DNA from: Streptomyces sp. NBC_00459
GTDB lineage: Bacteria > Actinomycetota > Actinomycetes > Streptomycetales > Streptomycetaceae
Assembly (NCBI RefSeq): GCF_036013955.1
Contig: NZ_CP107903.1
Location: 6,138,001 to 6,202,000 of the forward strand
Length of the DNA stretch: 64,000 nucleotides
Reading direction: 5' to 3'
In this document: positions 8,587 through 17,503 of the stretch, in pieces
Position numbering within the stretch: the first letter of the stretch is position 1
Layout of the letters: each line of letters opens with the position of its first letter
Translations under genes and position numbers: made by a program
Notes under the pieces: generated by a model
What the model was told of the DNA's origin: nothing
The model's database searches: none
What the model saw: the letters and a program-made list of their open reading frames with translations, nothing else

Positions 8587-11175
8587 GTGACCGACGTCGA
8601 GGGGGGCGCCGGGCCGTTGCTGCTCGGCGTACGTCATCACGGGCCCGGGTCGGCGCGGGCGGTACGGGCCGCGCTGGCGGCGGCGCGGCCGGCGGTCGTA
8701 CTGATCGAGGGGCCGCCCGAGGCCGACGCCCTGGTCCCGCTGGCCGCCGACGAGGACATGCGACCGCCGGTCGCCCTGCTGGCCCACGCCGTGGACGAAC
8801 CCGGCCGCTCGGCGTTCTGGCCGCTGGCCGAGTTCTCCCCGGAGTGGGTGGCGATCCGCTGGGCCCTCGAACACGGGGTCCCCGCCCGCTTCATCGACCT
8901 CCCCGCCACGCACACGCTGGCGTGGGGGAGCGAGGGCGAGGAGCAGCGGGAGGAGGGGGAGCGCAAGGACGGAGGTGAGGGGGACGGGACCGACGGTCCG
9001 GTGTCCGACCCCGCCCCGGACGCCGATGTGCGGGTCGATCCGCTCGCCGTGCTCGCGCGGACCGGCGGTTACGACGATCCGGAGCGCTGGTGGGAGGACG
9101 TCGTCGAGCACCGGGGTGCGGGGCAGGGGGACGTGTTCGCCCCCTTCGAAGTGCTCGAAGAGGCCATGGGCGCGCTGCGCGAGGTGTACGGCACCGGGGG
9201 GCACGACCGGGACCCCGTGCGGGAGGCGTACATGCGGCTCCAAGTGCGAGCGGCACAGCGGGAGTTCGGGGACGCTTCGGTGGCCGTGGTGTGCGGTGCC
9301 TGGCATGTGCCCGCGCTGCGGCGGAAGACCGCCGTCGCCGCCGACCGGGCGTTGCTGAAAGGACTGCCCAAGGTCAAGGTGGATGTGACCTGGGTGCCGT
9401 GGACGCATCGCCGGCTCGCGCGGGCCAGCGGTTACGGGGCGGGCATCGACTCACCCGGCTGGTACGGGCATCTGTTCGGAGTGCCGGACCGGCCGGTCGA
9501 GCGGTGGATGACCAAGGTGGCGGGGCTGCTGCGCGACGAGGACAGGATGGTCTCCTCGGCGCATGTCATCGAGGCGGTGCGGCTGGCGGAGACGCTCGCC
9601 GCGATGCGGGGCCGCCCGCTGCCGGGACTGACCGAGACGACCGACGCCGTGCGGGCGGTGATGTGCGAGGGCTCGGACGTCCCGCTGGCCCTGGTGCAGG
9701 ACCGGCTCGTCGTCGGAGACGTGCTCGGGGAAGTACCGGAGGCGGCGCCCGCTGTGCCGTTGCAGCGCGACCTGACGCGGCTCCAGCGCCGGTTGCGGCT
9801 CAAACCGGAATCGCTGGAACGGGAGTTGGAGCTCGACCTGCGCAAGGAGACCGACGCCGGGCGCAGTCGGCTGCTGCACCGCCTGCGGCTGCTCGGGATC
9901 GGCTGGGGCGAACCCGCGGCGTCGCGCGGCAGCACCGGCACCTTCCGGGAGACATGGCGGCTGCGATGGGAGCCGGAGCTGGCGGTACGGGTCGCCGAGG
10001 CCGGTGTGTGGGGGACGACCGTGCTCTCGGCGGCGACCGCCAGGGCGGAGGCCGACGCAGTCGGCGCGGGCTCGCTGGCGGACGTGACCGCACTCGCCGA
10101 GCGCTGTCTGCTCGCCGAACTGGCCGACGCGCTCCCCGTGGTGATGCGTGTTCTCGCCGACCGCGCGGCCCTGGACGCCGACGTGGGCCACCTCGCCCAG
10201 GCCCTGCCGGCACTGGTCCGGTCTCTGCGCTACGGCGACGTACGCGGCACGGACACCCGGGTGCTGGCCGAGGTCGCGGCGGGCCTCGCCGAGCGCGTCT
10301 TCGTCGGGCTGCCCCCGGCCTGTGCCGCGCTCGACACGGAGGCCGCCGAGGAAATGCGGCGCCATGTGGACGCGGTGCACGGGGCGGTGGGGCTGCTCGG
10401 GGAGGCCGTGGGCCCGGATCCGGCGGAACCTCCGGCGGGTACCGCTGCTGAGGAGGCGCCGCCGGGCATCGTCCGCGCGGGCACCGATGTGGAGAGCCCC
10501 ACGAGAGCCGCTGATCCCGAGGACCCTCCCGCAGGCGGCACCGAGGCCACGTCTGCCTCCTCGTCCTCGGATGCTCTCGCGTACACCGCTGCGGATGCCC
10601 CAGAACCGGGACGCCACATCGAGCTGCGGCGCCGTTGGCACGCCGTGCTCCGGGTGCTGTCCGCGCGGGACAGCGTGGCCGGAGTCGTGCGCGGGCGGGC
10701 CGTGCGGCTGCTGCTGGACGACGGGGAGCTGGCGCACGACGAGGCGGCGCTGCTCATGGGGCTCGTGCTGTCGCCCGGGACGGCACCGGGGGACGCGGCA
10801 GCGTGGATCGAGGGGTTCGTCGGAGGCGGCTCCGGGGGCGGAATGCTGCTGGTGCACGACGAACGGCTGCTCGGGCTGGTCGACGCCTGGCTGACCGGGG
10901 TGCCGACGGAGGCGTTCACCGATGTGCTGCCGCTGCTGAGGCGCACCTTCTCGGCGTACGAGCCCGGGGTGCGTAGAACGCTGGGGGAACTGGTCCGGCG
11001 CGGTCCCGGGAAGCGGGGGAGCGCGGTGGCAGGCGCCGTCGGTCTGCCGGGCTTCGCACTCGGCCTCGACGCCCGGCGGGCGGATGCCGTGCTGCCGGTG
11101 CTGCGGCTGCTGCTGGGGCTGTCGGCCGCGGGTGACGGAGGCGTCGACAACAACCTTGTGGGGGTGGGGACATGA
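8587..11175 (+). CDS. DUF5682 family protein
   Basis: The product is 862 aa. GTG at 8587 has GGGAGGCG about 8 nt upstream; it begins 148 bp after the MoxR gene. The N-terminal third carries GVRHHGPGS (about residues 15-23), an EGPPEAD segment and VVCGAWHVPAL (about 235-245). This His/Glu pattern is loosely like the EreA/TraB-type fold, but that is only an impression. The C-terminal two thirds are helical and Leu/Ala-rich, with a low-complexity Pro/Thr/Ser/Glu linker around 615-675. The last four bases overlap the VWA gene start (ATGA), so the two are translationally coupled. The family is repeatedly found with MoxR and VWA proteins; its function is not known to me. Confidence 0.8.
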   Translation: MTDVEGGAGPLLLGVRHHGPGSARAVRAALAAARPAVVLIEGPPEADALVPLAADEDMRPPVALLAHAVDEPGRSAFWPLAEFSPEWVAIRWALEHGVPARFIDLPATHTLAWGSEGEEQREEGERKDGGEGDGTDGPVSDPAPDADVRVDPLAVLARTGGYDDPERWWEDVVEHRGAGQGDVFAPFEVLEEAMGALREVYGTGGHDRDPVREAYMRLQVRAAQREFGDASVAVVCGAWHVPALRRKTAVAADRALLKGLPKVKVDVTWVPWTHRRLARASGYGAGIDSPGWYGHLFGVPDRPVERWMTKVAGLLRDEDRMVSSAHVIEAVRLAETLAAMRGRPLPGLTETTDAVRAVMCEGSDVPLALVQDRLVVGDVLGEVPEAAPAVPLQRDLTRLQRRLRLKPESLERELELDLRKETDAGRSRLLHRLRLLGIGWGEPAASRGSTGTFRETWRLRWEPELAVRVAEAGVWGTTVLSAATARAEADAVGAGSLADVTALAERCLLAELADALPVVMRVLADRAALDADVGHLAQALPALVRSLRYGDVRGTDTRVLAEVAAGLAERVFVGLPPACAALDTEAAEEMRRHVDAVHGAVGLLGEAVGPDPAEPPAGTAAEEAPPGIVRAGTDVESPTRAADPEDPPAGGTEATSASSSSDALAYTAADAPEPGRHIELRRRWHAVLRVLSARDSVAGVVRGRAVRLLLDDGELAHDEAALLMGLVLSPGTAPGDAAAWIEGFVGGGSGGGMLLVHDERLLGLVDAWLTGVPTEAFTDVLPLLRRTFSAYEPGVRRTLGELVRRGPGKRGSAVAGAVGLPGFALGLDARRADAVLPVLRLLLGLSAAGDGGVDNNLVGVGT

Positions 11176-12347
11176 CGACGGCGACCGAGTCGGCGGATCC
11201 GGCACAGGAGCGGTTGCGGCGATGGCGCCTCGTGCTCGGGGGCGACGCGGCGGACGGTACCGGGTGCGCGCTCTCCGGGCAGGACGCCGCGATGGACGGG
11301 GCGCTCACCGCGCTCTACGGGCGAGGGGACGGGGGCAAGGGCCGGGCGGGGCGGGAACGTTCGGCGGGGCTCGGGGCGTCCGCGCCGTCGGTCGCGCGGT
11401 GGCTCGGTGACATCCGGACGTACTTTCCGTCGTCCGTCGTCCAGGTGATGCAGCGCGACGCCATCGACCGGCTCGGTCTCTCCGCCCTTCTGCTGGAGCC
11501 CGAGATGCTGGAGGCGGTCGAGGCGGACGTCCACCTCGTCGGCACGCTGCTCTCCCTCAACAAGGCGATGCCGGAGACGACGAAGGAGACGGCGAGAGCG
11601 GTCGTACGCAAGGTCGTCGAGGACCTGGAGAAGAGGCTCGCCTCGCGGACCCGGGCCACGCTCACCGGCGCGCTGGACCGCAGTGCCCGTATCAGCAGGC
11701 CGCGCCATCACGACATCGACTGGAACCGCACGATCGCGGCCAACCTCAAGCACTACCTGCCCGAGTACCGCACGATCGTGCCGGAGCGGCTCGTCGGCTA
11801 CGGGCGCGCCTCCCAGTCGGTGAAGAAGGAGGTCGTCCTCTGCATCGACCAGTCCGGTTCGATGGCGGCGTCGGTGGTGTACGCGTCGGTGTTCGGGGCG
11901 GTGCTGGCGTCCATGCGGTCGATCGACACCCGGCTCGTCGTCTTCGACACTGCTGTCGTCGACCTCACCGATCAGCTCGACGATCCGGTGGACGTGCTGT
12001 TCGGTACGCAGCTCGGCGGCGGTACGGACATCAACAGGGCGCTCGCGTACTGCCAGTCGCAGATCACCCGGCCCGCCGAGACCGTCGTCGTGCTGATCAG
12101 CGACCTCTACGAGGGCGGCATACGTGACGAGATGCTGAAGCGGGTCGCCGCGATGAAGGCGTCCGGGGTGCAGTTCGTGACGCTGCTCGCGCTGTCGGAC
12201 GAGGGGGCGCCGGCGTACGACAGGGAGCATGCGGCGGCACTCGCGGCGCTGGGCGCACCGGCGTTCGCCTGCACGCCCGACCTGTTCCCGGACATCATGG
12301 CCGCGGCGATCGAGAAGCGCCCGCTGCCGATCCCCGACACCCAGTGA
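11172..12347 (+). CDS. VWA domain-containing protein (MoxR partner)
   Basis: The product is 391 aa, with ATG at 11172 overlapping the DUF5682 stop. The C-terminal half is a von Willebrand A domain. The MIDAS DxSxS motif is DQSGS (about residue 225), the Thr loop is GGGTDINRAL, and the third Asp is in ISDLYEGG. The domain would bind Mg2+ and a partner through MIDAS. The N-terminal half is helical and gives no other domain. No signal peptide is visible, so it is probably cytosolic. In classical MoxR-VWA systems the ATPase remodels a substrate presented by the VWA protein; that is the likely arrangement here. Confidence 0.86.
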   Translation: MTTATESADPAQERLRRWRLVLGGDAADGTGCALSGQDAAMDGALTALYGRGDGGKGRAGRERSAGLGASAPSVARWLGDIRTYFPSSVVQVMQRDAIDRLGLSALLLEPEMLEAVEADVHLVGTLLSLNKAMPETTKETARAVVRKVVEDLEKRLASRTRATLTGALDRSARISRPRHHDIDWNRTIAANLKHYLPEYRTIVPERLVGYGRASQSVKKEVVLCIDQSGSMAASVVYASVFGAVLASMRSIDTRLVVFDTAVVDLTDQLDDPVDVLFGTQLGGGTDINRALAYCQSQITRPAETVVVLISDLYEGGIRDEMLKRVAAMKASGVQFVTLLALSDEGAPAYDREHAAALAALGAPAFACTPDLFPDIMAAAIEKRPLPIPDTQ

Positions 12348-12575
12348 GCTCATTGAGCCCGTTGAGCCGAGGGAACCGAGTGAGCAAAGGATCATGAGGG
12401 CGGGCGCTTCGGTCGGCAAAAAGGACATGAGTGCGCATCGGTAACGGGGGACTTGCGCGACCTTGGGAGGGCCGTGCGAGGATCGGCGCCGCCTCGTCCT
12501 GCTCCTCGCTGTTCCTTGACGCTCGTGGTTCCTTGACGCCTGCCGTCGTATCGCCGCCCGGAAGAGTCCGTCCTC

Positions 12576-13487
12576 TTGAACTGGCCAGCCGCCCTGCCCG
12601 TTGCCGTACTGCGTGTGACGCGTACGGCGGCGGGGCGGCGCGCGTTGCGGGTGGCGGTGCTGGTCGGCGGGCTGTTCGCGTTCGGGTTCCTCTGCGGGGA
12701 GCGGGCGCACGCGGCGGAGGGCGCGCCGCCGGTGCGCGTCGATGTGGTTCGGCCGGTGGTCGAGAAGGTCGGTCCACCGGCCGGCGGTCTGGTGACGGCC
12801 GTTGCCAAGAGGCCGGCGGAGGTTCCGTCGTCGGAGCCGACGTCGCCCGTCTTGCCGACGCTTCCTGAAGTCTCTGCGTTACCCGTGCTTCCGGAACTTT
12901 CCGTGCTTCCGGAACTTCCCGAGTTGCCGGCGCTTCCGGAAATTCCTGAGCCGCCCGTGCTTCCGGGACTGCCCGCGTCGCCTACCGTCCCCTCTTCTCC
13001 TCCCTCTCCTGGCTCTCCTCCCTCTCCTGTCTCTTCGGCCCCTCCGGCCTCTGCCGTCCCGAACCCTCCCTCTTCCGCCACCGGCACCTCGTCCCCGGTA
13101 CCCCCCTCGCCGCTGAAGACCCCGCCGACGCACGCTGCCGGTGCGGATCAGGGCGGAGTGCCGTACGGCCCTCGGTTCCCCGTTCGGGTCGGCGGTGCTG
13201 TGGACGTCGGTGGCGTGGTGGTGGCGGATGGCAGGGGTGGCGTGGATGTCTCGCGGGCGTCTGTGCGTCGGGCGCCCGGGGACATGCCGAACGGGGTGCC
13301 CCACGGGGCGCTCGGTGACCGGGCGGTCGTCGACAGTGGTGGTCCCCGGCACGGTGGCCAAGGAGACGGGCATGCCGTCGCGCTGGACCAGCGGACGCCG
13401 GTGTGCCTCGCACTGGTGCTCGCCCCGGTCGCCGCCGGTGCCGAGGCCAGGAACAGGTATCGGGACATTCCGGTGAGCCCCGCCTAG
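12576..13487 (+). CDS. Proline-rich exported/membrane hypothetical protein
   Basis: The product is 303 aa. The proposed start is TTG at 12576 after GGAAGAG about 10 nt upstream. A later in-frame GTG before the hydrophobic segment is possible, so the start is uncertain. A membrane or signal segment lies at about residues 24-45, ending CGERAHAAEG. After it comes a stretch of LPxLP-type repeats (about 85-135: LPELPELPALPEIPEPP and similar), then Pro/Ser-rich and Gly/Val/Asp-rich parts. No enzymatic motif is visible. It probably spans or coats the cell wall. I do not recognise a characterised family. It sits between the VWA operon and sucCD. Confidence 0.62.
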   Translation: MNWPAALPVAVLRVTRTAAGRRALRVAVLVGGLFAFGFLCGERAHAAEGAPPVRVDVVRPVVEKVGPPAGGLVTAVAKRPAEVPSSEPTSPVLPTLPEVSALPVLPELSVLPELPELPALPEIPEPPVLPGLPASPTVPSSPPSPGSPPSPVSSAPPASAVPNPPSSATGTSSPVPPSPLKTPPTHAAGADQGGVPYGPRFPVRVGGAVDVGGVVVADGRGGVDVSRASVRRAPGDMPNGVPHGALGDRAVVDSGGPRHGGQGDGHAVALDQRTPVCLALVLAPVAAGAEARNRYRDIPVSPA

Positions 13488-13794
13488 GCAGGGCTTCCCC
13501 TCCGTTCCGGCGCCGTGCGCGAAACCCGTCCCACCTGGGCCGAAAGAGTGCGCGACAACTGCACGGAGTGCCAGCCGGGTGCCCGACCGTCGCGGCCGCT
13601 CCGCGCAGCGGCACTTCACGCACCCGACCTCCGCACGCCCGACGTGCGGATCTTCCGGACTCCGCCAGGACAGCCCCCGTACGGCCGAATGCCATCGGTC
13701 GGGTCAGGGCGTGCCCGGCGGACGGCGGTGAGCGGTCCTCCAGGGGTGGGGACCGCTTGCCGGAGGACCGTCAAAGCCGTTGGCGGGCCTTCCC

Positions 13795-13832
13795 GAGGCC
13801 TCACCGGGCCCACCCCAGCCCGGTGAGGCCTC
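13795..13832. terminator. Strong rho-independent-type hairpin
   Basis: This is a perfect 15-bp inverted repeat: GAGGCCTCACCGGGC at 13795-13809 pairs with 13818-13832 across an 8-nt loop. ACCTTTG follows. It closes transcription coming from the proline-rich gene and isolates the sucC promoter. Confidence 0.8.
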
Positions 13833-13909
13833 ACCTTTGCACCCCTATGCATGCGTAACGCGTCTTTACGCCCCTCGCGCGGGCCGATCAAGGGCCGTCA
13901 GTGGCACTC

Positions 13910-13925
13910 TGTGACAGGTATCACC
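13910..13925 (+). promoter_or_regulatory. CRP-like binding site upstream of sucCD
   Basis: TGTGACAGGTATCACC matches the CRP consensus TGTGA-N6-TCACA at 9 of 10 positions. It lies 180 bp before the sucC start and about 45 bp before the -10-like TAACCT, a plausible place for an activator. The assignment is by motif only. Confidence 0.45.
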
Positions 13926-14105
13926 GCTCAGGTGTGATTCCTGATTTAGGGACCTGCGGGGTGCGGCGATAACCTGCGAGACGGACATGCCGCGCGCTCG
14001 GACATCGTGTGCGCCACCCTTGTGACACAGCGGACGTCACGTTGCCCATCGCGGCACGCCCACGCAGACAACGAACCGCGAGATCACTGATAGGGACGGA
14101 CGCGC

Positions 14106-15284
14106 GTGGACCTGTTCGAGTACCAGGCGAGGGACCTCTTCGCCAAGCACGGTGTACCGGTGCTGGCCGGTGAAGTCATCGACACGCCTGAGGCGGCACG
14201 CGCGGCGACCGAGCGTCTGGGCGGCAAGTCCGTCGTCAAGGCGCAGGTGAAGGTCGGTGGGCGTGGAAAGGCCGGCGGCGTGAAGCTCGCCGCCACCCCG
14301 GACGAGGCCGTCGCCCGCGCGACGGACATCCTCGGCATGGACATCAAGGGCCACACGGTCCACAAGGTGATGATCGCCGAGACCGCGCCCGAGATCGTCG
14401 AGGAGTACTACGTCTCGTACCTCCTCGACCGCACCAACCGCACCTTCCTCGCCATGGCGTCCGTACAGGGCGGCGTGGAGATCGAGGTCGTCGCGGAGGA
14501 GAACCCCGAGGCCCTCGCGAAGGTCCCGGTCGACGCCAACGAGGGCGTGAGCATCGAGAAGGCCCGTGAGATCGTCGCGCAGGCGAAGTTCCCGGCCGAG
14601 GTCGCCGAGCAGGTCGCCGAGATCCTCGTGACCCTGTGGGACACCTTCATCAAGGAGGACGCCCTCCTCGTCGAGGTCAACCCCCTCGCGAAGGTCGCCT
14701 CCGGCAAGGTCATCGCCCTCGACGGCAAGGTCTCCCTGGACGAGAACGCGGAGTTCCGCCAGCCGGACCACGCCGCGCTCGAGGACAAGGACGCGGCCAA
14801 CCCGCTGGAGGCCGCGGCCAAGGCCAAGAACCTCAACTACGTCAAGCTCGACGGTGAGGTCGGCATCATCGGCAACGGCGCGGGTCTCGTCATGAGCACC
14901 CTCGACGTCGTCGCCTACGCCGGTGAGAACCACGGTGGGGTCAAGCCCGCCAACTTCCTCGACATCGGCGGTGGCGCCTCCGCCGCCGTCATGGCGAACG
15001 GCCTGGAGATCATCCTCGGCGACCCGGACGTCAAGTCCGTGTTCGTCAACGTCTTCGGCGGCATCACCGCGTGCGACGAGGTCGCCAACGGCATCGTGCA
15101 GGCGCTGCAGCTGCTCGCGGACAAGGGCGAGGAAGTCTCCAAGCCCCTCGTCGTCCGCCTCGACGGCAACAACGCCGAGCTGGGTCGCAAGATCCTCTCC
15201 GACGCCAACCACCCGCTGGTCCAGCGTGTGGACACCATGGACGGCGCGGCCGACAAGGCCGCCGAGCTCGCGGCTGCGAAGTAA
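14106..15284 (+). CDS. sucC: Succinyl-CoA synthetase (ADP-forming) beta subunit
   Basis: The product is 392 aa, the usual length. GTG at 14106 has AGGGA about 9 nt upstream. The protein begins MDLFEYQARDLFAKHGVPVL and has an N-terminal ATP-grasp domain (KAQVKVGGRGKAGGVKLA, EVNPLA) and a C-terminal CoA-ligase domain (GNGAGLVMSTLD, VFGGITACDEVA). With SucD it converts succinyl-CoA, ADP and phosphate to succinate, CoA and ATP in the TCA cycle. sucD follows after 21 bp, so the two form an operon. Confidence 0.98.
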   Translation: MDLFEYQARDLFAKHGVPVLAGEVIDTPEAARAATERLGGKSVVKAQVKVGGRGKAGGVKLAATPDEAVARATDILGMDIKGHTVHKVMIAETAPEIVEEYYVSYLLDRTNRTFLAMASVQGGVEIEVVAEENPEALAKVPVDANEGVSIEKAREIVAQAKFPAEVAEQVAEILVTLWDTFIKEDALLVEVNPLAKVASGKVIALDGKVSLDENAEFRQPDHAALEDKDAANPLEAAAKAKNLNYVKLDGEVGIIGNGAGLVMSTLDVVAYAGENHGGVKPANFLDIGGGASAAVMANGLEIILGDPDVKSVFVNVFGGITACDEVANGIVQALQLLADKGEEVSKPLVVRLDGNNAELGRKILSDANHPLVQRVDTMDGAADKAAELAAAK

Positions 15285-15305
15285 GGGAAGAGGGACAGAA
15301 CAGCC

Positions 15306-16190
15306 ATGGCTATCTTCCTGAACAAGGACAGCAAGATCATCGTCCAGGGCATGACCGGTGCCACGGGCATGAAGCACACCAAGCTCATGCTGGCGGACGG
15401 CTCCAACATCGTCGGCGGCGTGAACCCGCGCAAGGCGGGCACCTCCGTCGACATCGACGGCACCGAGATCCCGGTCTTCGGCACGGTCGCCGAGGCGATC
15501 GAGAAGACGGGCGCCAACGTATCGGTCCTCTTCGTACCGCCGGCCTTCGCCAAGGCCGCCGTGGTCGAGGCGATCGACGCGGAGATCCCCCTCGCGGTCG
15601 TCATCACCGAGGGCATCGCGGTCCACGACTCGGCCGCCTTCTGGGCGTACGCGCAGTCGAAGGGCAACAAGACCCGCATCATCGGCCCGAACTGCCCCGG
15701 TCTCATCACCCCGGGTCAGTCGAACGCCGGCATCATCCCGGGCGACATCACGAAGCCGGGCCGTATCGGCCTGGTCTCGAAGTCCGGCACGCTGACCTAC
15801 CAGATGATGTACGAGCTGCGTGACATCGGCTTCTCGTCGGCCGTCGGCATCGGTGGCGACCCGGTCATCGGTACGACGCACATCGACGCGCTGGCCGCGT
15901 TCGAGGCGGACCCCGACACCGACCTGATCGTGATGATCGGTGAGATCGGTGGTGACGCGGAGGAGCGTGCCGCCGACTTCATCGCGAAGAACGTGACGAA
16001 GCCGGTCGTCGGTTACGTCGCCGGGTTCACCGCGCCCGAGGGCAAGACCATGGGCCACGCCGGTGCCATCGTCTCCGGCTCCTCCGGCACGGCTGCCGCG
16101 AAGAAGGAGGCCCTTGAGGCCGCCGGCGTCAAGGTCGGCAAGACGCCGACCGAGACGGCGAAGCTGGCGCGTGAGCTGCTCGCCGGCTGA
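15306..16190 (+). CDS. sucD: Succinyl-CoA synthetase alpha subunit
   Basis: The product is 294 aa. ATG at 15306 follows AGAGGGACAG. The CoA-binding Rossmann domain starts at SKIIVQGMTGATGMKHTK, with GPNCPGLITPGQ and SKSGTLTYQ in the middle. The phosphohistidine is in GHAGAIVSG (His about residue 251). All catalytic features are present. It lies downstream of sucC in the same operon. Confidence 0.98.
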   Translation: MAIFLNKDSKIIVQGMTGATGMKHTKLMLADGSNIVGGVNPRKAGTSVDIDGTEIPVFGTVAEAIEKTGANVSVLFVPPAFAKAAVVEAIDAEIPLAVVITEGIAVHDSAAFWAYAQSKGNKTRIIGPNCPGLITPGQSNAGIIPGDITKPGRIGLVSKSGTLTYQMMYELRDIGFSSAVGIGGDPVIGTTHIDALAAFEADPDTDLIVMIGEIGGDAEERAADFIAKNVTKPVVGYVAGFTAPEGKTMGHAGAIVSGSSGTAAAKKEALEAAGVKVGKTPTETAKLARELLAG

Positions 16191-16219
16191 CGTTTCCCGG
16201 CTCTGCTGAGTTGAGTGTG

Positions 16220-16255
16220 AGTGGGCCCGTTCCCTTTGTCCGGGGCGGGCCCACT
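16220..16255. terminator. Bidirectional hairpin after sucD
   Basis: AGTGGGCCCG (16220-16229) pairs perfectly with CGGGCCCACT (16246-16255), with a 16-nt loop containing TTTG. It sits between the convergent sucD and the XRE/sigma-like regulator. Confidence 0.75.
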
Positions 16256-16320
16256 GGCGTTGGTGCCTGTGACCGCTCGAAGACCGCCCGAAGACTGCCT
16301 GAAGTCGGGCGGGCGGGGGT

Positions 16321-17406
16321 TCACCTCGGTTCCGGGTGCACCCTCCGCGGGCCGCTCGACGTCGTGTTCTCGAGTTTCTTGCGGAGGTCGCGTTCCGTCC
16401 GGGACAACGGTCCCGGTGCCGCCTGCGGTGGCACCCCCTCCACCGTCGTCCCCGGGGCCACCGGTGGCTCGTAGCGTGTCGGGGCCGTGTGGAGGGTGAA
16501 CGTGGTGGCGCCGATCAGGGCGACGGTGAAGGCGATCGCCGCCCGGGTCCAGCTCCGGGCCCGGCGTTCGCTGCCCGCGCGGACGGACGAGGGGCGGGCG
16601 GCGCGCAGCCGGGCGTGGGTGGCCAGGCCCGCCAGGCCGGACGAGAGGCGGTCCGGGTCCGCGAGCTCCGGCAGACGGGTCGTCACCGCCGTACGGGCGT
16701 GGAGGAGGCGACCCACCGCCGCCCGGGTGCTCGCCTCCGTCTCCGCCGCGGTCTCGGGCAGGCCGAGACCCACACCGTCGTGGAGGACCAGGGTGCGGCG
16801 GTACGGCGGGGGGAGTTCCAGGAGGACGGACAGCAGTGTGCGGTCGGCCGGGTCGGCGGGTGGGGCCTCCGGGTGGCGGTGGCGGGGGCGGAAGCGGTGC
16901 CAGGGGGAGAGGGCGCACTCGTACGCCGTGGCCCGTACCCACCCTGCCGGGTCCGGGTCCACGGCCACCTCGGGCCAGCGGTGCCAGGCCAGCTGGAACG
17001 CCCGTTCGACCGACTCGCGCGCCAACTCGCGCCGCCCGGTGAGGAGATAGGTCTGGCGTACCAGGGTGGGGGCGCAGAACGCGTAGAGCGCGTCGAAGGC
17101 CTGAGCGGGAGTCAGGGGAGCGGCGGGTGGCAACTCTTCGCCGACCGCTGCTTCGGTGACCGCGACGGCGACCGTGGCGGTGGGGATGGGGGTGGGGGTG
17201 GCGGGAGCCGGTGTCGATGCCAGCAGGCTCGCGTACCTCTGTGCCTTGCGTCCGCGCGGTGTCGTACGGCCGGTCTCCCACGCGCGTACCGTCTCGCGGC
17301 TGACGCCCACCCGTTCGGCGACCTGAGCCTGTGTCAGCGACTGGGACTCGCGCAGGCGCCGGCGTTCGGTGGGCGGGGGCAGCGGGATCGTGGGGCTTTG
17401 CGTCAC
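16321..17406 (-). CDS. XRE helix-turn-helix protein fused to a sigma-factor-like region and a membrane anchor
   Basis: The product is 361 aa, with GTG at 17406 after GAAGGGG. Residues about 14-65 are an XRE HTH (RLRESQSLTQAQVAERVGVSRETVRAWETGRTTP). After a Pro/Thr/Ala linker, residues about 98-225 resemble an ECF sigma factor: an aromatic-rich region-2-like part (LYAFCAPTLVRQTYLLTG, WVRATAYECAL), then a region-4-like part (LLELPPPYRRTLVLHDGVGLGLPETAAE). A single membrane segment lies near 285-305 (AAIAFTVALIGATTFTL), followed by an extracytoplasmic tail. This looks like a membrane-tethered regulator. Orthologous genes sit at this place in other streptomycetes, as far as I recall, with no assigned function. 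Confidence 0.7.
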   Translation of the reverse strand: MTQSPTIPLPPPTERRRLRESQSLTQAQVAERVGVSRETVRAWETGRTTPRGRKAQRYASLLASTPAPATPTPIPTATVAVAVTEAAVGEELPPAAPLTPAQAFDALYAFCAPTLVRQTYLLTGRRELARESVERAFQLAWHRWPEVAVDPDPAGWVRATAYECALSPWHRFRPRHRHPEAPPADPADRTLLSVLLELPPPYRRTLVLHDGVGLGLPETAAETEASTRAAVGRLLHARTAVTTRLPELADPDRLSSGLAGLATHARLRAARPSSVRAGSERRARSWTRAAIAFTVALIGATTFTLHTAPTRYEPPVAPGTTVEGVPPQAAPGPLSRTERDLRKKLENTTSSGPRRVHPEPR

Positions 17407-17503
17407 CAGGGGCCCCTTCGCGCGTAAAAGTACATAAAACGTATATTGAGTGACACGTCGTAAGTTCGCCTGTTACGCCGGGAAAGCGCGTGTCGTTGGG
17501 AGC
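17407..17503. promoter_or_regulatory. AT-rich divergent promoter region
   Basis: These 97 bp separate the XRE/sigma-like gene from the PerM-like gene. The core 17427-17450 (AGTACATAAAACGTATATTG) is much richer in A+T than the surroundings. It includes TAC-N7-GTA (TACATAAAACGTA), a small dyad suitable as an autoregulatory XRE operator. Exact -10/-35 assignments are not clear. Confidence 0.4.

Larger units (their letters stand above)
13488..14105. other. sucC upstream region
   Basis: No convincing gene is present in these 618 bp. The first half is unremarkable coding-like GC-rich DNA without a usable start. The second half (13840-14105) is less GC-rich and carries the terminator hairpin and CRP-like site listed separately, plus a -10-like TAACCT at 13970-13975. 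Confidence 0.5.

Noticed and set aside
12879..13695. Minus-strand frames over the proline-rich gene
   Set aside because: They are Arg/Gly-rich low-complexity shadows without start signals; the plus-strand protein has a signal segment and ordered LPxLP repeats.
14037..16058. Long minus-strand open frame over sucCD
   Set aside because: It is an antisense shadow rich in Asp/Val/Leu/Gly repeats; both sucC and sucD are certain on the other strand.
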